This document shows, in pieces, positions 48,446 through 58,202 of a DNA stretch of 64,000 bases. Position 1 is the stretch's first letter. The number at the start of each line of letters is the position of its first letter. The DNA is taken from positions 480,268 to 544,267 of the forward strand of contig JAVJVK010000004.1 of NCBI GenBank assembly GCA_040221175.1, written 5' to 3'. The stretch is from Phycisphaerales bacterium (GTDB lineage Bacteria; Planctomycetota; Phycisphaerae; Phycisphaerales; UBA1924). The notes beneath the pieces were generated by a model. That model was not told the origin of the DNA. It saw only the letters and a program-made list of their open reading frames with translations, and searched no databases. The position numbers were made by a program, and so were the translations under genes.

Positions 48446-50155
48446 TCACTCGTGGCTCGCGGCCACCCAACTCTGTAGCAATGACGCCGCCGTCTCGGGC
48501 GAAGACGCGACAAGCTCACCAACCTGATCGAGCATCTTCCCAGCCCGGACCTGTTCCTCATCCAACTCGATGCCCGACATCGGAATGTCGCCCTCGTCGG
48601 CCTCGCCATACAGGTCGCCATCGGCCTGCAGCGCCGGGGGTACACCCACCAACTCTTCGGCCGTCGGCAGTTCGGTCTTCTTGGTTGCCTTGCGCACCAG
48701 CATTGCCATCATCGCCACGCTCACGAGCGCCAGTACGCCCAGCACGGCCTTGTCGATCAATCCACCGCCAGCCAGGCCCATGAACCCGCCGCCAGCGCCT
48801 CCAGTGACGCCGCCGCCAAGCCCAAATCCTCCGCCGACCTCGCCGCGCACGAGCGTGACATCGTTGAGCATGGACACCGTCACCGCTACGTCCGCCGGAT
48901 CGCCCTCAACCACGTTCCCCAGCACCAATTGGATGCGCGATTCGAGATCGCTCCGAACCAGGCTGAATCGATCGGCGATCTCCTCGGCCGTCGGCGGCGT
49001 GGGCTCTTCGCCCTCCGCGGGCGGCAGTTGGTCCTGCTCGAGCAACCGCAGCACGTAGCTCCGCGGCACGCCCAGCATGACCGATACGCCCTGAAGGTCT
49101 CCGCCGGGGTCTTCCAGGTTCTCCGTCGTGCTGGGGAATCGATTCTCGAACGCTGAATCCTCGGTCGTCTCGGTAAAGGTCGACCCCGTCGACGAGCCCT
49201 GGCTCACCGACAAGGGCTCGTTCGAGCGCGTTCCCGCCACGCCGCCCTGGGTTGCGTTCTGCTGCACGCGTTCGGTGCGGCTCTCGCTGAGCAGGCCCGA
49301 CAGCGGCTTCTGATACGTCTGGCTCTGCCGGGTCCGGCGTGCGTTATCCACCCGTGCCAGCACCGCCACCGACATGCCGGGGATGTCGCGCAGGAAGCCG
49401 GTGATCTTGTCCTCCAGCATCCGCTCGATCTGAAACGTCTGCTCGAGGGCCTGCCGGGCGGTCAGGCGGCGGTCGTCGTAGGACTGATACGCCAGCCCAC
49501 TGACGCCATCGACCACCTTTACCGCCGTCGGCTCCAGCCCGGCGACCGAGCCCGCAATGCCTTCGGCGATGGCGTCCACCGTGTCCTGCGGAAGTTCACC
49601 CCCCACAGGCCACACGAACACCGAAGCCGAAGGGGAACGCGACGCCCGGCCGAGACCTGCCTGCTCGGGCATGTCGATGGCGACCTGGGCGTGCCGCAAC
49701 GATTGCCAGTACGACAGGATCTCCGAGAGATACTGCGAGTAGATCGCCCAGTACTGCTGGTGGTTGTCCTGGCGGGAGTTCATCCAGCTGCGCGACTCGA
49801 TCAATCGCTCGATGAACGAAGCCGTCTGCGGCGGAACGATCCGCTGCTCCATGAGCAGGCCCTGCACCCGCGCCACGTAGTCCGAACGAACCAGGATCTC
49901 GCCCTGAGCGTTCGTTTCCGCCTGAATGCCCTGCCGCTCCAGAGCAGCGATCGCCCGAGTCCGCTCGGCCGCGTCGCTCACGATCGCCGCCGGCACCGCC
50001 GCCGTCCTCGATGCATACTGGGAAACCAGGAAGAATGCCATCGCCACGATGATGGCCACCGAGCCCACCAACAGCTTCTCGATCGTGCCGAGGCGGCCCA
50101 GATAGCCCGCAAGATGGCGCAGCCGCTCCTTGGGTTGTTTGCTGGCCGTCTCCAC
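48446..50155 (-). CDS. fliF: Flagellar MS-ring protein FliF
   Basis: Forms the membrane ring on which the flagellum is built. Starting at GTG 50155 (GGGAG seven bases upstream) it has 569 residues. First membrane helix at about 22-45 (KLLVGSVAIIVAMAFFLVSQ), ring-building motifs (ALERQGIQAETNAQGEILVR, QASFIERLI-like region), a flexible periplasmic loop with Ser/Thr/Gln, a second helix at about 478-500 (LIDKAVLGVLALVSVAMMAM) and the acidic FliG-binding tail. The longer upstream frame has no start signal. Confidence 0.94.
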   Translation of the reverse strand: METASKQPKERLRHLAGYLGRLGTIEKLLVGSVAIIVAMAFFLVSQYASRTAAVPAAIVSDAAERTRAIAALERQGIQAETNAQGEILVRSDYVARVQGLLMEQRIVPPQTASFIERLIESRSWMNSRQDNHQQYWAIYSQYLSEILSYWQSLRHAQVAIDMPEQAGLGRASRSPSASVFVWPVGGELPQDTVDAIAEGIAGSVAGLEPTAVKVVDGVSGLAYQSYDDRRLTARQALEQTFQIERMLEDKITGFLRDIPGMSVAVLARVDNARRTRQSQTYQKPLSGLLSESRTERVQQNATQGGVAGTRSNEPLSVSQGSSTGSTFTETTEDSAFENRFPSTTENLEDPGGDLQGVSVMLGVPRSYVLRLLEQDQLPPAEGEEPTPPTAEEIADRFSLVRSDLESRIQLVLGNVVEGDPADVAVTVSMLNDVTLVRGEVGGGFGLGGGVTGGAGGGFMGLAGGGLIDKAVLGVLALVSVAMMAMLVRKATKKTELPTAEELVGVPPALQADGDLYGEADEGDIPMSGIELDEEQVRAGKMLDQVGELVASSPETAASLLQSWVAASHE

Positions 50156-50307
50156 GCCGTCACTCCCTGGCGCGTTCCACGCGCACATCGCGCGCCGGCC
50201 TGGCGCCGGAGCGTCCACTCGTGGTCGGCTTGTCGGGGGCCCGGGCTTGAATACCCGGCATCAGCGGCGCACAACCCGCGCCAACACGCGCAGTTCCTGC
50301 GCGTCGG

Positions 50308-50616
50308 TCACACGCGCATCTGCTGCACTTCCTGATACGCCTCCATCACCTTGTTGCGCATCTGCTGCAACAACTGGAAAGCGGTATCGGCCTTCTGCGT
50401 CGCAAGAAGAACACCCTCCAGGTCCGTCCGCTGGCCGGTCATCAGGTCCTCGACCGCCTTGTCGGCGTCCTGACGCATCTCCGATGCCTCGCGGAGCTGA
50501 CCAAACAGGGCCTTGCGGAATGCCTCGCCGTCCGTTGGCTCGGTCTGGGCCTTGCCGGGCTGCCCATCGCGCAACGGTCCGGTCGATCCGCCGATCAGGC
50601 CAACAGGGTCGCTCAT
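50308..50616 (-). CDS. fliE: Flagellar hook-basal body protein FliE
   Basis: A 102-residue adaptor between the MS ring and the rod. The conserved C-terminal half reads MTGQRTDLEGVLLATQKADT, then AFQLLQQMRNKVMEAYQEVQ and QMRV, the classic FliE ending. It follows flgC by 50 bases, and a 152-base gap separates it from fliF. I saw no gene in that gap. Confidence 0.94.
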   Translation of the reverse strand: MSDPVGLIGGSTGPLRDGQPGKAQTEPTDGEAFRKALFGQLREASEMRQDADKAVEDLMTGQRTDLEGVLLATQKADTAFQLLQQMRNKVMEAYQEVQQMRV

Positions 50617-50666
50617 GACGCTCCGCCTCCGAATGCTACCGATCGTTCACCGACCGACGTGATGTC

Positions 50667-51083
50667 CTACGCGATCATCCGCAAAGCCTGGGCCAGCATC
50701 GCCTTGGTCACCTCGGCAGCCGCCACGTTCGCTTCATACGCCCGGGACGCCTCCATCGCGTCCACCTGCTCGGCAAACGTGCTGATGTCGGGGCCCATGA
50801 CGTACCCATCCGCATCGGCATGCTTGCTCGTCGGATCGTACCGCTCTCGTAGCGCCCGCTCGTTCTGGGCCACTTCCCGCACGTGCACGCCCAGGCCCCG
50901 GCCCTCCGCGGTCGTCGCCGAGGGATCACCGGCCGCGAGCACGACCTCGCGCCGAAGATACGGCGCGTAGTTGCCATACTGGTCCTCGACGACGTTCGCG
51001 CCGGCGATGTTGGCCGAGGCCGCCGTCAGCCGAACGCGCTGCGCGATCATGCCGCTCGTGGAGATGTCCAGGCTACCGAACAC
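50667..51083 (-). CDS. flgC: Flagellar rod protein FlgC
   Basis: Proximal rod subunit, 138 residues, starting with GTG. N-terminal FGSLDISTSGMIAQRVRLTA and SANIAGANVVEDQYG, middle YLRREVVLA, and the C-terminal helix AEQVDAMEASRAYEANVAAA then EVTKAMLAQALRMIA are standard FlgC features, including the DPTSKHADADGYV motif. It is 16 bases after flgB. Secreted by the flagellar apparatus without signal peptide. Confidence 0.95.
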   Translation of the reverse strand: MFGSLDISTSGMIAQRVRLTAASANIAGANVVEDQYGNYAPYLRREVVLAAGDPSATTAEGRGLGVHVREVAQNERALRERYDPTSKHADADGYVMGPDISTFAEQVDAMEASRAYEANVAAAEVTKAMLAQALRMIA

Positions 51084-51099
51084 GCCCTACCCCGCTTCC

Positions 51100-51549
51100 T
51101 CAGGCCACACGCTGGCTGATTGCCGTCCGCAGCACGCCCACCCGGCTGCGCATCAGGTCTGATGCCACCCGGTACACCCCGTAGTTCTCGGTCATCGACT
51201 GCATCAGTCGCTCGACGTCTCGATCGTTGCGGTCGTGCAGGAGCACACCGCCCACGCCCCGGGTGCCTCGTAGCGGCATGAGATCAAGCCCGCCGTCCTC
51301 ACGCACACGAACCTCACGCGTGCTGCGCATGTCCAGCGAGCCGTGGATACCGCCGTTGCGCGCCCGCCGATCGGCCACCGCCTCGCCCAACACCTTCTGG
51401 AAGGCCTTGGGCGACACGTCTACGGCCTGGAAGTTAGGCGTGGTCAGATTCGCCACGTTGTGGGCCAGCAACCGCTGCCGCTGCCCCGTGAAGCGCATCA
51501 TCGCCTCGAGCGTGGGGAGCGAGCCGGCTTGGAGGGTCTTCTGCAACAT
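51100..51549 (-). CDS. flgB: Flagellar rod protein FlgB
   Basis: Proximal rod subunit. The core is MRFTGQRQRLLAHNVANLTT then PNFQAVDVSPKAFQKVL, and the C-terminal helix is VERLMQSMTENYGVYRVASD, then LMRSRVGVLRTAI. I start at ATG 51549, giving 149 residues and the family-typical opening LQKTLQAGSLPTLEAMM. GTG at 51597, three bases after the regulator gene stop, is an alternative that adds 16 residues. Neither has a good ribosome-binding site. Confidence 0.9.
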   Translation of the reverse strand: MLQKTLQAGSLPTLEAMMRFTGQRQRLLAHNVANLTTPNFQAVDVSPKAFQKVLGEAVADRRARNGGIHGSLDMRSTREVRVREDGGLDLMPLRGTRGVGGVLLHDRNDRDVERLMQSMTENYGVYRVASDLMRSRVGVLRTAISQRVA

Positions 51550-51600
51550 CGCGTGGGAACCAACCGCAAACGCCGGGCCAATCTGGCCCCGCGCCACCGT

Positions 51601-53123
<1,523 letters not shown>

Positions 53124-53127
<4 letters not shown>

Positions 53128-54044
53128 GCCACGCCCTCCGTTCGCACCACCGTCGATCGCACCGGCAGCGTCAGCACGAACCGTGCTCCACCGCCGGGCG
53201 CCTCGCCCGCATCCACGCGACCGCCGTGCGCATCGACGATGCGCTGCACCATTGAAAGGCCAAGCCCGCAACCGGTCTGGCGCGTCGTATAGAACGGGTT
53301 GAACATCCGCTCCACGATGCCCTCGGGCAGGCCGGGCCCCGTGTCGGTCACCTTGTACGCCACCTGCTGCACGCCCCCACGCTCGAACACATCGACCGCC
53401 ACGCACACCCGCCTGGCGCTCATCGCTTCGGCCTCGGCGATCGCCTCGATGGCGTTGCGAATCAGGTTCGCCAGCGCCTGAGACACCAGCCCGCCATCGA
53501 TCTCGACCTCGGCGCATTCATCGCCGCCAACCAGTTCCAGCTCCACCCTGGCAACCTCGGCCAGCATCTGGCACGTCGACAAGGCCCGGCGCGCCGGCTC
53601 TCGCGGCGAAACCCACGCCGGCGTGGGCTCCAGCTCTCGGGCAAAACGCAGCACATCGCCCACCACGCCGTCAAGCTCGCGCGCCGCGCGCAGGATCTTC
53701 CCCGCCGTCTGCCCGCACTCGCCCTCACCCAGGTCATCGCGAAGCATCTCGGCATGCAGCGCAATGGCCGCCAGCGGGTTGCGGACCTCGTGGGCGATGC
53801 CCGCGGCCATCTCACCCAGCGCTGCGAGCCGGCGGCTCCGCTCCAGCCGGCGGTTCGCCTCGTGCAGTTCACCCTTCAGCCGCGCCACCTCGGAACGCAA
53901 GGCCTCGTGCGTCTGGCCGAGTTCGCCAGCCGCGGCGTTGAACGCCCGCATCAACTCGGCCAGATCCTCGGGCGTCACCGGCCCACCACCGGTCCCCCGA
54001 CCAGCCGCGAGCATCCCCGGATCGATCGATGCCGGCACGCCCAT
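53124..54044 (-). CDS. Soluble sensor histidine kinase (FlgS/NtrB type)
   Basis: A 306-residue cytosolic kinase with no membrane segment and no clear PAS domain. After an N-terminal coiled coil (about 25-75) comes HisKA with His85 in AGIAHEVRNPLAAIALHAEM, then N-box ALANLIRNAIEAI, G1 VTDTGPGLPEGIVERMF and G2 TGCGLGLSMVQRIVDAHGG. A GGGAGG lies seven bases before ATG. Translational overlap with the sigma-54 regulator marks them as a pair. A soluble kinase in front of rod genes fits FlgS, which is thought to sense completion of the export apparatus. Confidence 0.92.
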
Positions 54045-54046
54045 GT

Positions 54047-54529
54047 TCAGGCCTCCCGATCCTGATGGATCGGCATCCGCGTGGCCGTTCCGCCGTAGGC
54101 ACGCACCGCGCCCTTGCCCCGTCCGACGCCCTGCATGCTGCTTCGAATCTGATCTCGCGCACCGTCGAGCTGCCGGCGCGTCTGGGAGTCCTGCTCGTGC
54201 ACCCGGGCGGCCAACGCCTTCACGCGATCGAGCCGCTCGCCCAGCAAAGCACGCTCGTCCTCGGCCAAGCCGGCCACGAAGCCGTCCCAGTCCTGGCGGA
54301 CACCCTCCAGGCTCTGGTGTACCTCCACCAGTTCATCCACCACGGCCTGCCGCTCGCCCATCAGGCGCAGCAACTGGTCGCCCTCGCCCTGCGAGATCAG
54401 TGCATCCTGCCTGGGCCCGAAGGCCGCAAGTTGGTCATACAAGGCCGCCTGGCGTTCCAGCGCCGGCATTACCCGATCGCGCAGCAATGCCCGGGCAGAC
54501 TCCGAGCCGCACGATTCGCCGTGGGTCAT
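54047..54529 (-). CDS. FlgN-like export chaperone
   Basis: A 160-residue helical protein beginning at ATG 54529 (GGAGG upstream). The pattern LERQAALYDQLAAFGPRQDA, then LISQGEGDQLLRLMGERQAV and VDELVEVHQSLE matches the FlgN family, which chaperones hook-filament junction proteins FlgK and FlgL. The clients are not encoded in the window. It is the first gene of the flagellar cluster and ends two bases before the kinase start. FlgN is weakly conserved, so the call also rests on context. Confidence 0.75.
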   Translation of the reverse strand: MTHGESCGSESARALLRDRVMPALERQAALYDQLAAFGPRQDALISQGEGDQLLRLMGERQAVVDELVEVHQSLEGVRQDWDGFVAGLAEDERALLGERLDRVKALAARVHEQDSQTRRQLDGARDQIRSSMQGVGRGKGAVRAYGGTATRMPIHQDREA

Positions 54530-54598
54530 CCTGACCTCCAGACGGGGCGCACTCCACGCCCTCGCGGGTGCCATCGACCGCATGAGGCAAAAATCTTC

Positions 54599-54628
54599 AA
54601 TCTACGCGCAAGAACTGCCGCGACGCAA
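54599..54628 (-). promoter_or_regulatory. Possible promoter of the flagellar cluster
   Basis: On the minus strand TTGCGT (54623-54628) and TAGATT (54599-54604) are 18 bases apart in an AT-richer patch, about 70 bases before the FlgN-like start. No sigma-54 (TGGCAC-N5-TTGC) or sigma-28 box is seen here. Weak evidence. Confidence 0.3.
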
Positions 54629-54651
54629 CACGCCCACCAGGCGCCGGACCC

Positions 54652-55572
54652 TCACTCGTACACGGGCTCGGCCAGCCGCCTGGCCCGCGACGGCGCCTCC
54701 TCGGGCTCGGGGGGCTCGGTCAGGTCCATGGGCAGGTACACCCCGTTGGCGTGGTCGCTGTTGAGCACGACCGCGCAGGGCGGCACGAACCGCGCCCCCT
54801 CGGGCACCTTCTCGTGCCCGAGCACGAACATCGTCACGCCCCAACGCTCCACCAGGTCTTCCAGGCTCTCGGCGTCGTAGTGCCGGCCCCACACCATCAT
54901 GTGAGCCGAGCCGGTCAGCGGCTGGTAATCCTCCTCGGTCAGATCGCGGTCAAGCACCCCCACGTCGAATCGCCCCATCATCGCCGGACTGGGCACGCTG
55001 TGGCTGCACTGGATCACCCCGCGCGGCGTCTCGCAGCGCAGGGCCAAGGGCATCGCACGCACGAACGCGGCGATCGCCTCGTGCACCCGGTCCGCGTCGT
55101 CGCCAAAGACCCGGGCCACGCCGTCGTTGAATGCCTCCACCACGCGTACGCCGTCCTTCACGATGCCCGAGCCCACGATCTGGGCAAGCTCGTGGTTGGC
55201 AAGCAGCACGTGCACGTGCTCAGGAAACGCCGCTTTCAGCGCCGCCACCCGCGTCAACGCCCGGAAGCTGAAGTCGACCCCACCCATCAGGTGCTCGCCG
55301 TGGATCAGCTCGTGAAGCGTCAGGTGGCTTCGTTCGCTCTCGGCCGTCTCGGCCGGGTCGCCGTGCAGCCCCGCGGCCTCGATGACCCGGCTCAGGTGCA
55401 GCGGATTGTCATGGATGTCACCCGTGGCGATCAGGCTGCCCGGCGCCTCGATCCAGTCGATTGACCCACGACGGCAGGATGCATCGCGGCTGGCCTCGGC
55501 CGCCGATTCCAGCGTCTGGCATACCACGTCCACCGAAGAGAGATCGAGATCCTCGAACGCATATACGTGCAT
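54652..55572 (-). CDS. Calcineurin-like metallophosphoesterase
   Basis: A 306-residue predicted phosphoesterase. Metal-site motifs in order: ATGDIHDNPLHL (GD-H), LLANHELAQIVG (the usual GNHE has Ala for Gly), IQCSHSVPSP, and VWGRHYD / FVLGHEKVP near the C-terminus. The first 40 residues precede the fold, and the tail is acidic then basic. Substrate is unknown; some relatives are Ser/Thr protein phosphatases of PP1/PP2A type, which is of note because a Ser/Thr kinase gene lies directly upstream on the same strand with a 36-base gap. Confidence 0.85.
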   Translation of the reverse strand: MHVYAFEDLDLSSVDVVCQTLESAAEASRDASCRRGSIDWIEAPGSLIATGDIHDNPLHLSRVIEAAGLHGDPAETAESERSHLTLHELIHGEHLMGGVDFSFRALTRVAALKAAFPEHVHVLLANHELAQIVGSGIVKDGVRVVEAFNDGVARVFGDDADRVHEAIAAFVRAMPLALRCETPRGVIQCSHSVPSPAMMGRFDVGVLDRDLTEEDYQPLTGSAHMMVWGRHYDAESLEDLVERWGVTMFVLGHEKVPEGARFVPPCAVVLNSDHANGVYLPMDLTEPPEPEEAPSRARRLAEPVYE

Positions 55573-55608
55573 GCGGGCCGTCCTTTGCCGGCGATGGCAT
55601 CGCCGCCG

Positions 55609-56763
55609 TCAGCTCGCCGCCGAGCCTCGCACGGTCAGGCCACGCTCGGCTTCGGCCCGGATGATCCCGTGCACCAGGTTCAACCGGTCGGCCACGTACG
55701 TCATCGACTCGGGCCGCTTGGCCGGGTCGACCTCCACGCACCGCATGATCAACTCGTTGAGCTTGGGGTGGATCCGCTCGTTCAATTCGATTGCCGGCTT
55801 GGGCTTCTCGATCATGCTGTCGTCCAGCGACCCAAGCAGCGAATTCTCGTCGGCCAGCGCCGTAGGCACCCGCTTGTCGGTCAGCACGGCGTACATCGTC
55901 GCGCCCAGGTTGTAGATATCCGTCTTGGGCGTAATCGCCCGGCGGTGCACCTGCTCGGGCGCAATGAAGTCCGGCGTGCCCTGGATGCGAGGCTTCACAG
56001 TCCCGGTAGGGCACGACTGGCCCAGATCGATGATCTTCACCACCCCATCGGGCGACACCACCACGTTGTTGGGCTTCATGTCCGCGTGCACGAATCCACG
56101 CTCGTGCATGTGCGCCAGCGCCAGGGCCACCTGATGGAATACGTCCAGCGCATCGTCGAAGGTCTTCGGGGGCTTCTGATCCATCGCCACGCCGTCAACT
56201 AGTTCCATCACCAGGAACAGGTCCTTCACCTTCAGCAGGTGCTTGCGCTTCATCATCCGTCGGATCTTGCGGATGTTCGGGTGGTCCAGCTTGCTGGCCA
56301 CCTTGTACTCATACTCCGCCTGCTCCAGGAACCGCTGGTCCTTGGGCGTCTCGCGCTTGACGTGCTTGAGGGCGTAGATCTGCTTGGTCTTCTCGTCCTG
56401 GGCCAAATAGATAATCGACGCGGCCCCGCGACCGAGTTCGTCGAGAATCCGATGGCCCTCAATGACCTCACCCTTGGGAAGCGGCTCCACCGGTGACTGC
56501 TCCTCCCGACCCCTGATGGGTCCCGCCAAATCACGGGAACCGATTTCCGAAAACCCCGAACGCCCCGATGACCAATCCCTGACAAAGGCGTCCAAACGGG
56601 CGACTACGGTAGCCGGTCTATCGGCCCGTCGCGGCCCAGGATTCGCTCCATCCGGGCCCAACGCCTCCAAGCCGCCAGACCCACCGACTCTCGGACGCGC
56701 CGACGCCGTACGGCTGGCCCCAACGCCCACCCCCGCAGGGGCTTGCATGCTCGATTGTTCCAT
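55609..56763 (-). CDS. Ser/Thr protein kinase with altered HRD and DFG motifs
   Basis: A 384-residue protein. Residues 1-95 are Gly/Pro/Arg-rich and probably disordered. The kinase fold spans about 102-370: glycine loop LGRGAASIIYLA (111-113), ATP Lys133 (YALKHVK), catalytic loop HADMKPNN (226-233; HRD becomes HAD), metal motif DLG (246-248; DFG becomes DLG) and APE at 268-270. Asp228, Lys230, Asn233 and Asp246 are kept, so it may still be active. Lack of the HRD arginine suggests no activation-loop control. No membrane helix is present, so it is soluble. Confidence 0.9.
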   Translation of the reverse strand: MEQSSMQAPAGVGVGASRTASARPRVGGSGGLEALGPDGANPGPRRADRPATVVARLDAFVRDWSSGRSGFSEIGSRDLAGPIRGREEQSPVEPLPKGEVIEGHRILDELGRGAASIIYLAQDEKTKQIYALKHVKRETPKDQRFLEQAEYEYKVASKLDHPNIRKIRRMMKRKHLLKVKDLFLVMELVDGVAMDQKPPKTFDDALDVFHQVALALAHMHERGFVHADMKPNNVVVSPDGVVKIIDLGQSCPTGTVKPRIQGTPDFIAPEQVHRRAITPKTDIYNLGATMYAVLTDKRVPTALADENSLLGSLDDSMIEKPKPAIELNERIHPKLNELIMRCVEVDPAKRPESMTYVADRLNLVHGIIRAEAERGLTVRGSAAS

Positions 56764-56899
56764 CTTCCCGCGAGCGTGGCTCGTCGAATCGACTCACGGA
56801 CGCCCGGCCGCGGTGGGGAACGTCGCGGCTTGAAGACTTGTTCGGATTGGATCCGGCTCGGTTGCATGCGCCGGCACCGCCCAGGCGCCACGACGGCCG

Positions 56900-57667
56900 C
56901 TACCGGACTGGCACGCCGGCCTCGGCCAGACGCCGGTAGAAGCTCTCGCGAGGGAAATACGGACCCGGATCATCCACACCGGCCACGTCCTCGTGAAGCA
57001 GGATGCGGTTGCTAGGGATATCCAGTTCCCTCGCCAGCGTCGATACGGCCGCCACCAGACGATCCATCTGCGCCCGGCCGAAGGCTTCCTGGCGACCATC
57101 GCCGATCAGGCACACGCCGATCGAATCGCGGTTGTACGCCAGGCTATCCGGACCAGCCACGTGCGCCCCGGGCTGCTGACGCAGCCAACGCTCGGCCACG
57201 TGCAGTTCGCCGTCGGCCATGCCCCGGCCGTTGCCGATTACGAAGTGATAGCCCAGCCCGGCCAACCCCATCGACTGGTGCGCCCGAGCCAACTGGGCCG
57301 CATCTCCGTGACGAGACCGGCTGTGGTGGATCACGATGCGGGTCCAACGGCTCTCATCCAGACCCACCGGAGGCTCGGTGATCGCCTCGAGCGGCACGCT
57401 CGCCGCCGACGCCGCGAGCGGTGCGATGCTCCGCCCGCCCACCCCGGGCGACCGCTGGCCCTCGACCAGCACCAGCAGTGACGCGAGCACCACCATCGAC
57501 CCCGCAAAACTCGTCAGGACCATGCCCCGACGCGAACGCAGCAAAGCCGAAACAACGGCCTGTCCCATCGAGCGACTCGAATTGCGTGGCAGCCTGCCAA
57601 CCATCGTCATTGCCGGGTCCATCCGGAGGTCGTTCGAGCGATGCGAGCGTAGCGCATCGAAGAGCAT
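56900..57667 (-). CDS. Membrane-anchored N-acetylmuramoyl-L-alanine amidase (PGRP/Amidase_2 fold)
   Basis: A 255-residue predicted peptidoglycan amidase. One membrane helix at about 48-68 (MVLTSFAGSMVVLASLLVLV) anchors it. The catalytic domain has RIVIHHSRSRHGD (zinc His), GYHFVIGNGRGMADGELHV, GAHVAGPDSLAYNRDSIGVC and LLHEDVAGVDDPGPYFPRE, giving His-His-Asp ligands as in AmpD rather than the Cys ligand of the amidase at 11.3 kb. The start is uncertain: ATG 57667 is used; several internal ATGs exist and none has a strong ribosome-binding site. Confidence 0.82.
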   Translation of the reverse strand: MLFDALRSHRSNDLRMDPAMTMVGRLPRNSSRSMGQAVVSALLRSRRGMVLTSFAGSMVVLASLLVLVEGQRSPGVGGRSIAPLAASAASVPLEAITEPPVGLDESRWTRIVIHHSRSRHGDAAQLARAHQSMGLAGLGYHFVIGNGRGMADGELHVAERWLRQQPGAHVAGPDSLAYNRDSIGVCLIGDGRQEAFGRAQMDRLVAAVSTLARELDIPSNRILLHEDVAGVDDPGPYFPRESFYRRLAEAGVPVR

Positions 57668-57714
57668 CAATGCATCGGAAAAGACCGAAGCTCCTCTTCG
57701 TTTATTTGCGTCCG

Positions 57715-57741
57715 ATTATCGCCAGAACGTTCCAAACGCAA
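57715..57741 (-). promoter_or_regulatory. Possible promoter of the amidase gene
   Basis: On the minus strand TTGCGT (57736-57741) and GATAAT (57715-57720) are 15 bases apart, about 50 bases before the amidase ATG in an unusually AT-rich stretch. Spacing is two bases short of ideal. Confidence 0.35.
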
Positions 57742-57761
57742 CGATTGCGGAGGTTATGGGC

Positions 57762-57995
57762 TCACTTGGGCGCCAGGCGGGCCGCAACGTTCGGCCGGGG
57801 CCGGCCGAACTCGTCGCGAACAAAGGTGTCCGCGTCCTGATTGCGGACCCGGTCGTAGCGGTGGAACGGGCTGCGAATCTGGTTCTCGGTAATCAGCGGC
57901 TCGCGACAGCCGGACAGCATCGCCGCACCCCCGGCCGCGACCAGCAGCAGCCAAGCCTTCCCCACCCCGGACCATCGACGAAATCGCTCAGCCAT
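57762..57995 (-). CDS. Small lipoprotein of unknown function
   Basis: A 77-residue protein with a basic start (AERFRRW), hydrophobic core and lipobox LSGC near residue 30. The mature part is charged: RSPFHRYDRVRNQDADTFVR, then DEFGRPRPNVAARL. I recall similar small RSPF-RYD / GRPRP-type lipoproteins in planctomycetes, but no function is known. ATG 57995 directly follows a long palindrome and a TTTT run, and no ribosome-binding site is visible, so expression may depend on that structure. Confidence 0.65.
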   Translation of the reverse strand: MAERFRRWSGVGKAWLLLVAAGGAAMLSGCREPLITENQIRSPFHRYDRVRNQDADTFVRDEFGRPRPNVAARLAPK

Positions 57996-58001
57996 AAAAC
58001 A

Positions 58002-58033
58002 GTGTACCACACGTCCAATGACGTGTGGTACAC
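58002..58033. repeat. Perfect 14-bp inverted repeat upstream of the small lipoprotein
   Basis: GTGTACCACACGTC (58002-58015) and its exact complement (58020-58033) enclose a CAAT loop. Read on the minus strand it is a strong hairpin followed by TGTTTT and then the ATG of the lipoprotein. It can be a terminator for the trmL transcript, an operator dyad, or a translation-control hairpin. Confidence 0.75.
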
Positions 58034-58165
58034 CGGAGGAGGAGAGAGAGATGCGTGTGGATCCGGCCCTTCCTGGGCGGCCCCCGGCGTCGCGTTCCCT
58101 GCCGGGGCGGTCCACATAAAGCTATACGTTGAGCACACTTGTTTGTTCTGAGGCCCACACCGAAT

Positions 58166-58181
58166 CGTTGCAAATTTGCAA
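58166..58181. promoter_or_regulatory. Perfect 16-bp palindrome, operator-like
   Basis: The 16 bases read identically on both strands (half-site GTTGCAAA). It is AT-rich within GC-rich surroundings and lies in the gap between trmL and the lipoprotein gene. The size and symmetry fit the binding site of a dimeric repressor; the regulator is unknown. Confidence 0.5.
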
Positions 58182-58202
58182 CATTTGCCGCTCCAGCGAC
58201 GC

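Noticed and set aside
50156-50307. Possible small gene between fliE and fliF
   Set aside because: Only Arg/Pro-rich frames without a start signal are present.
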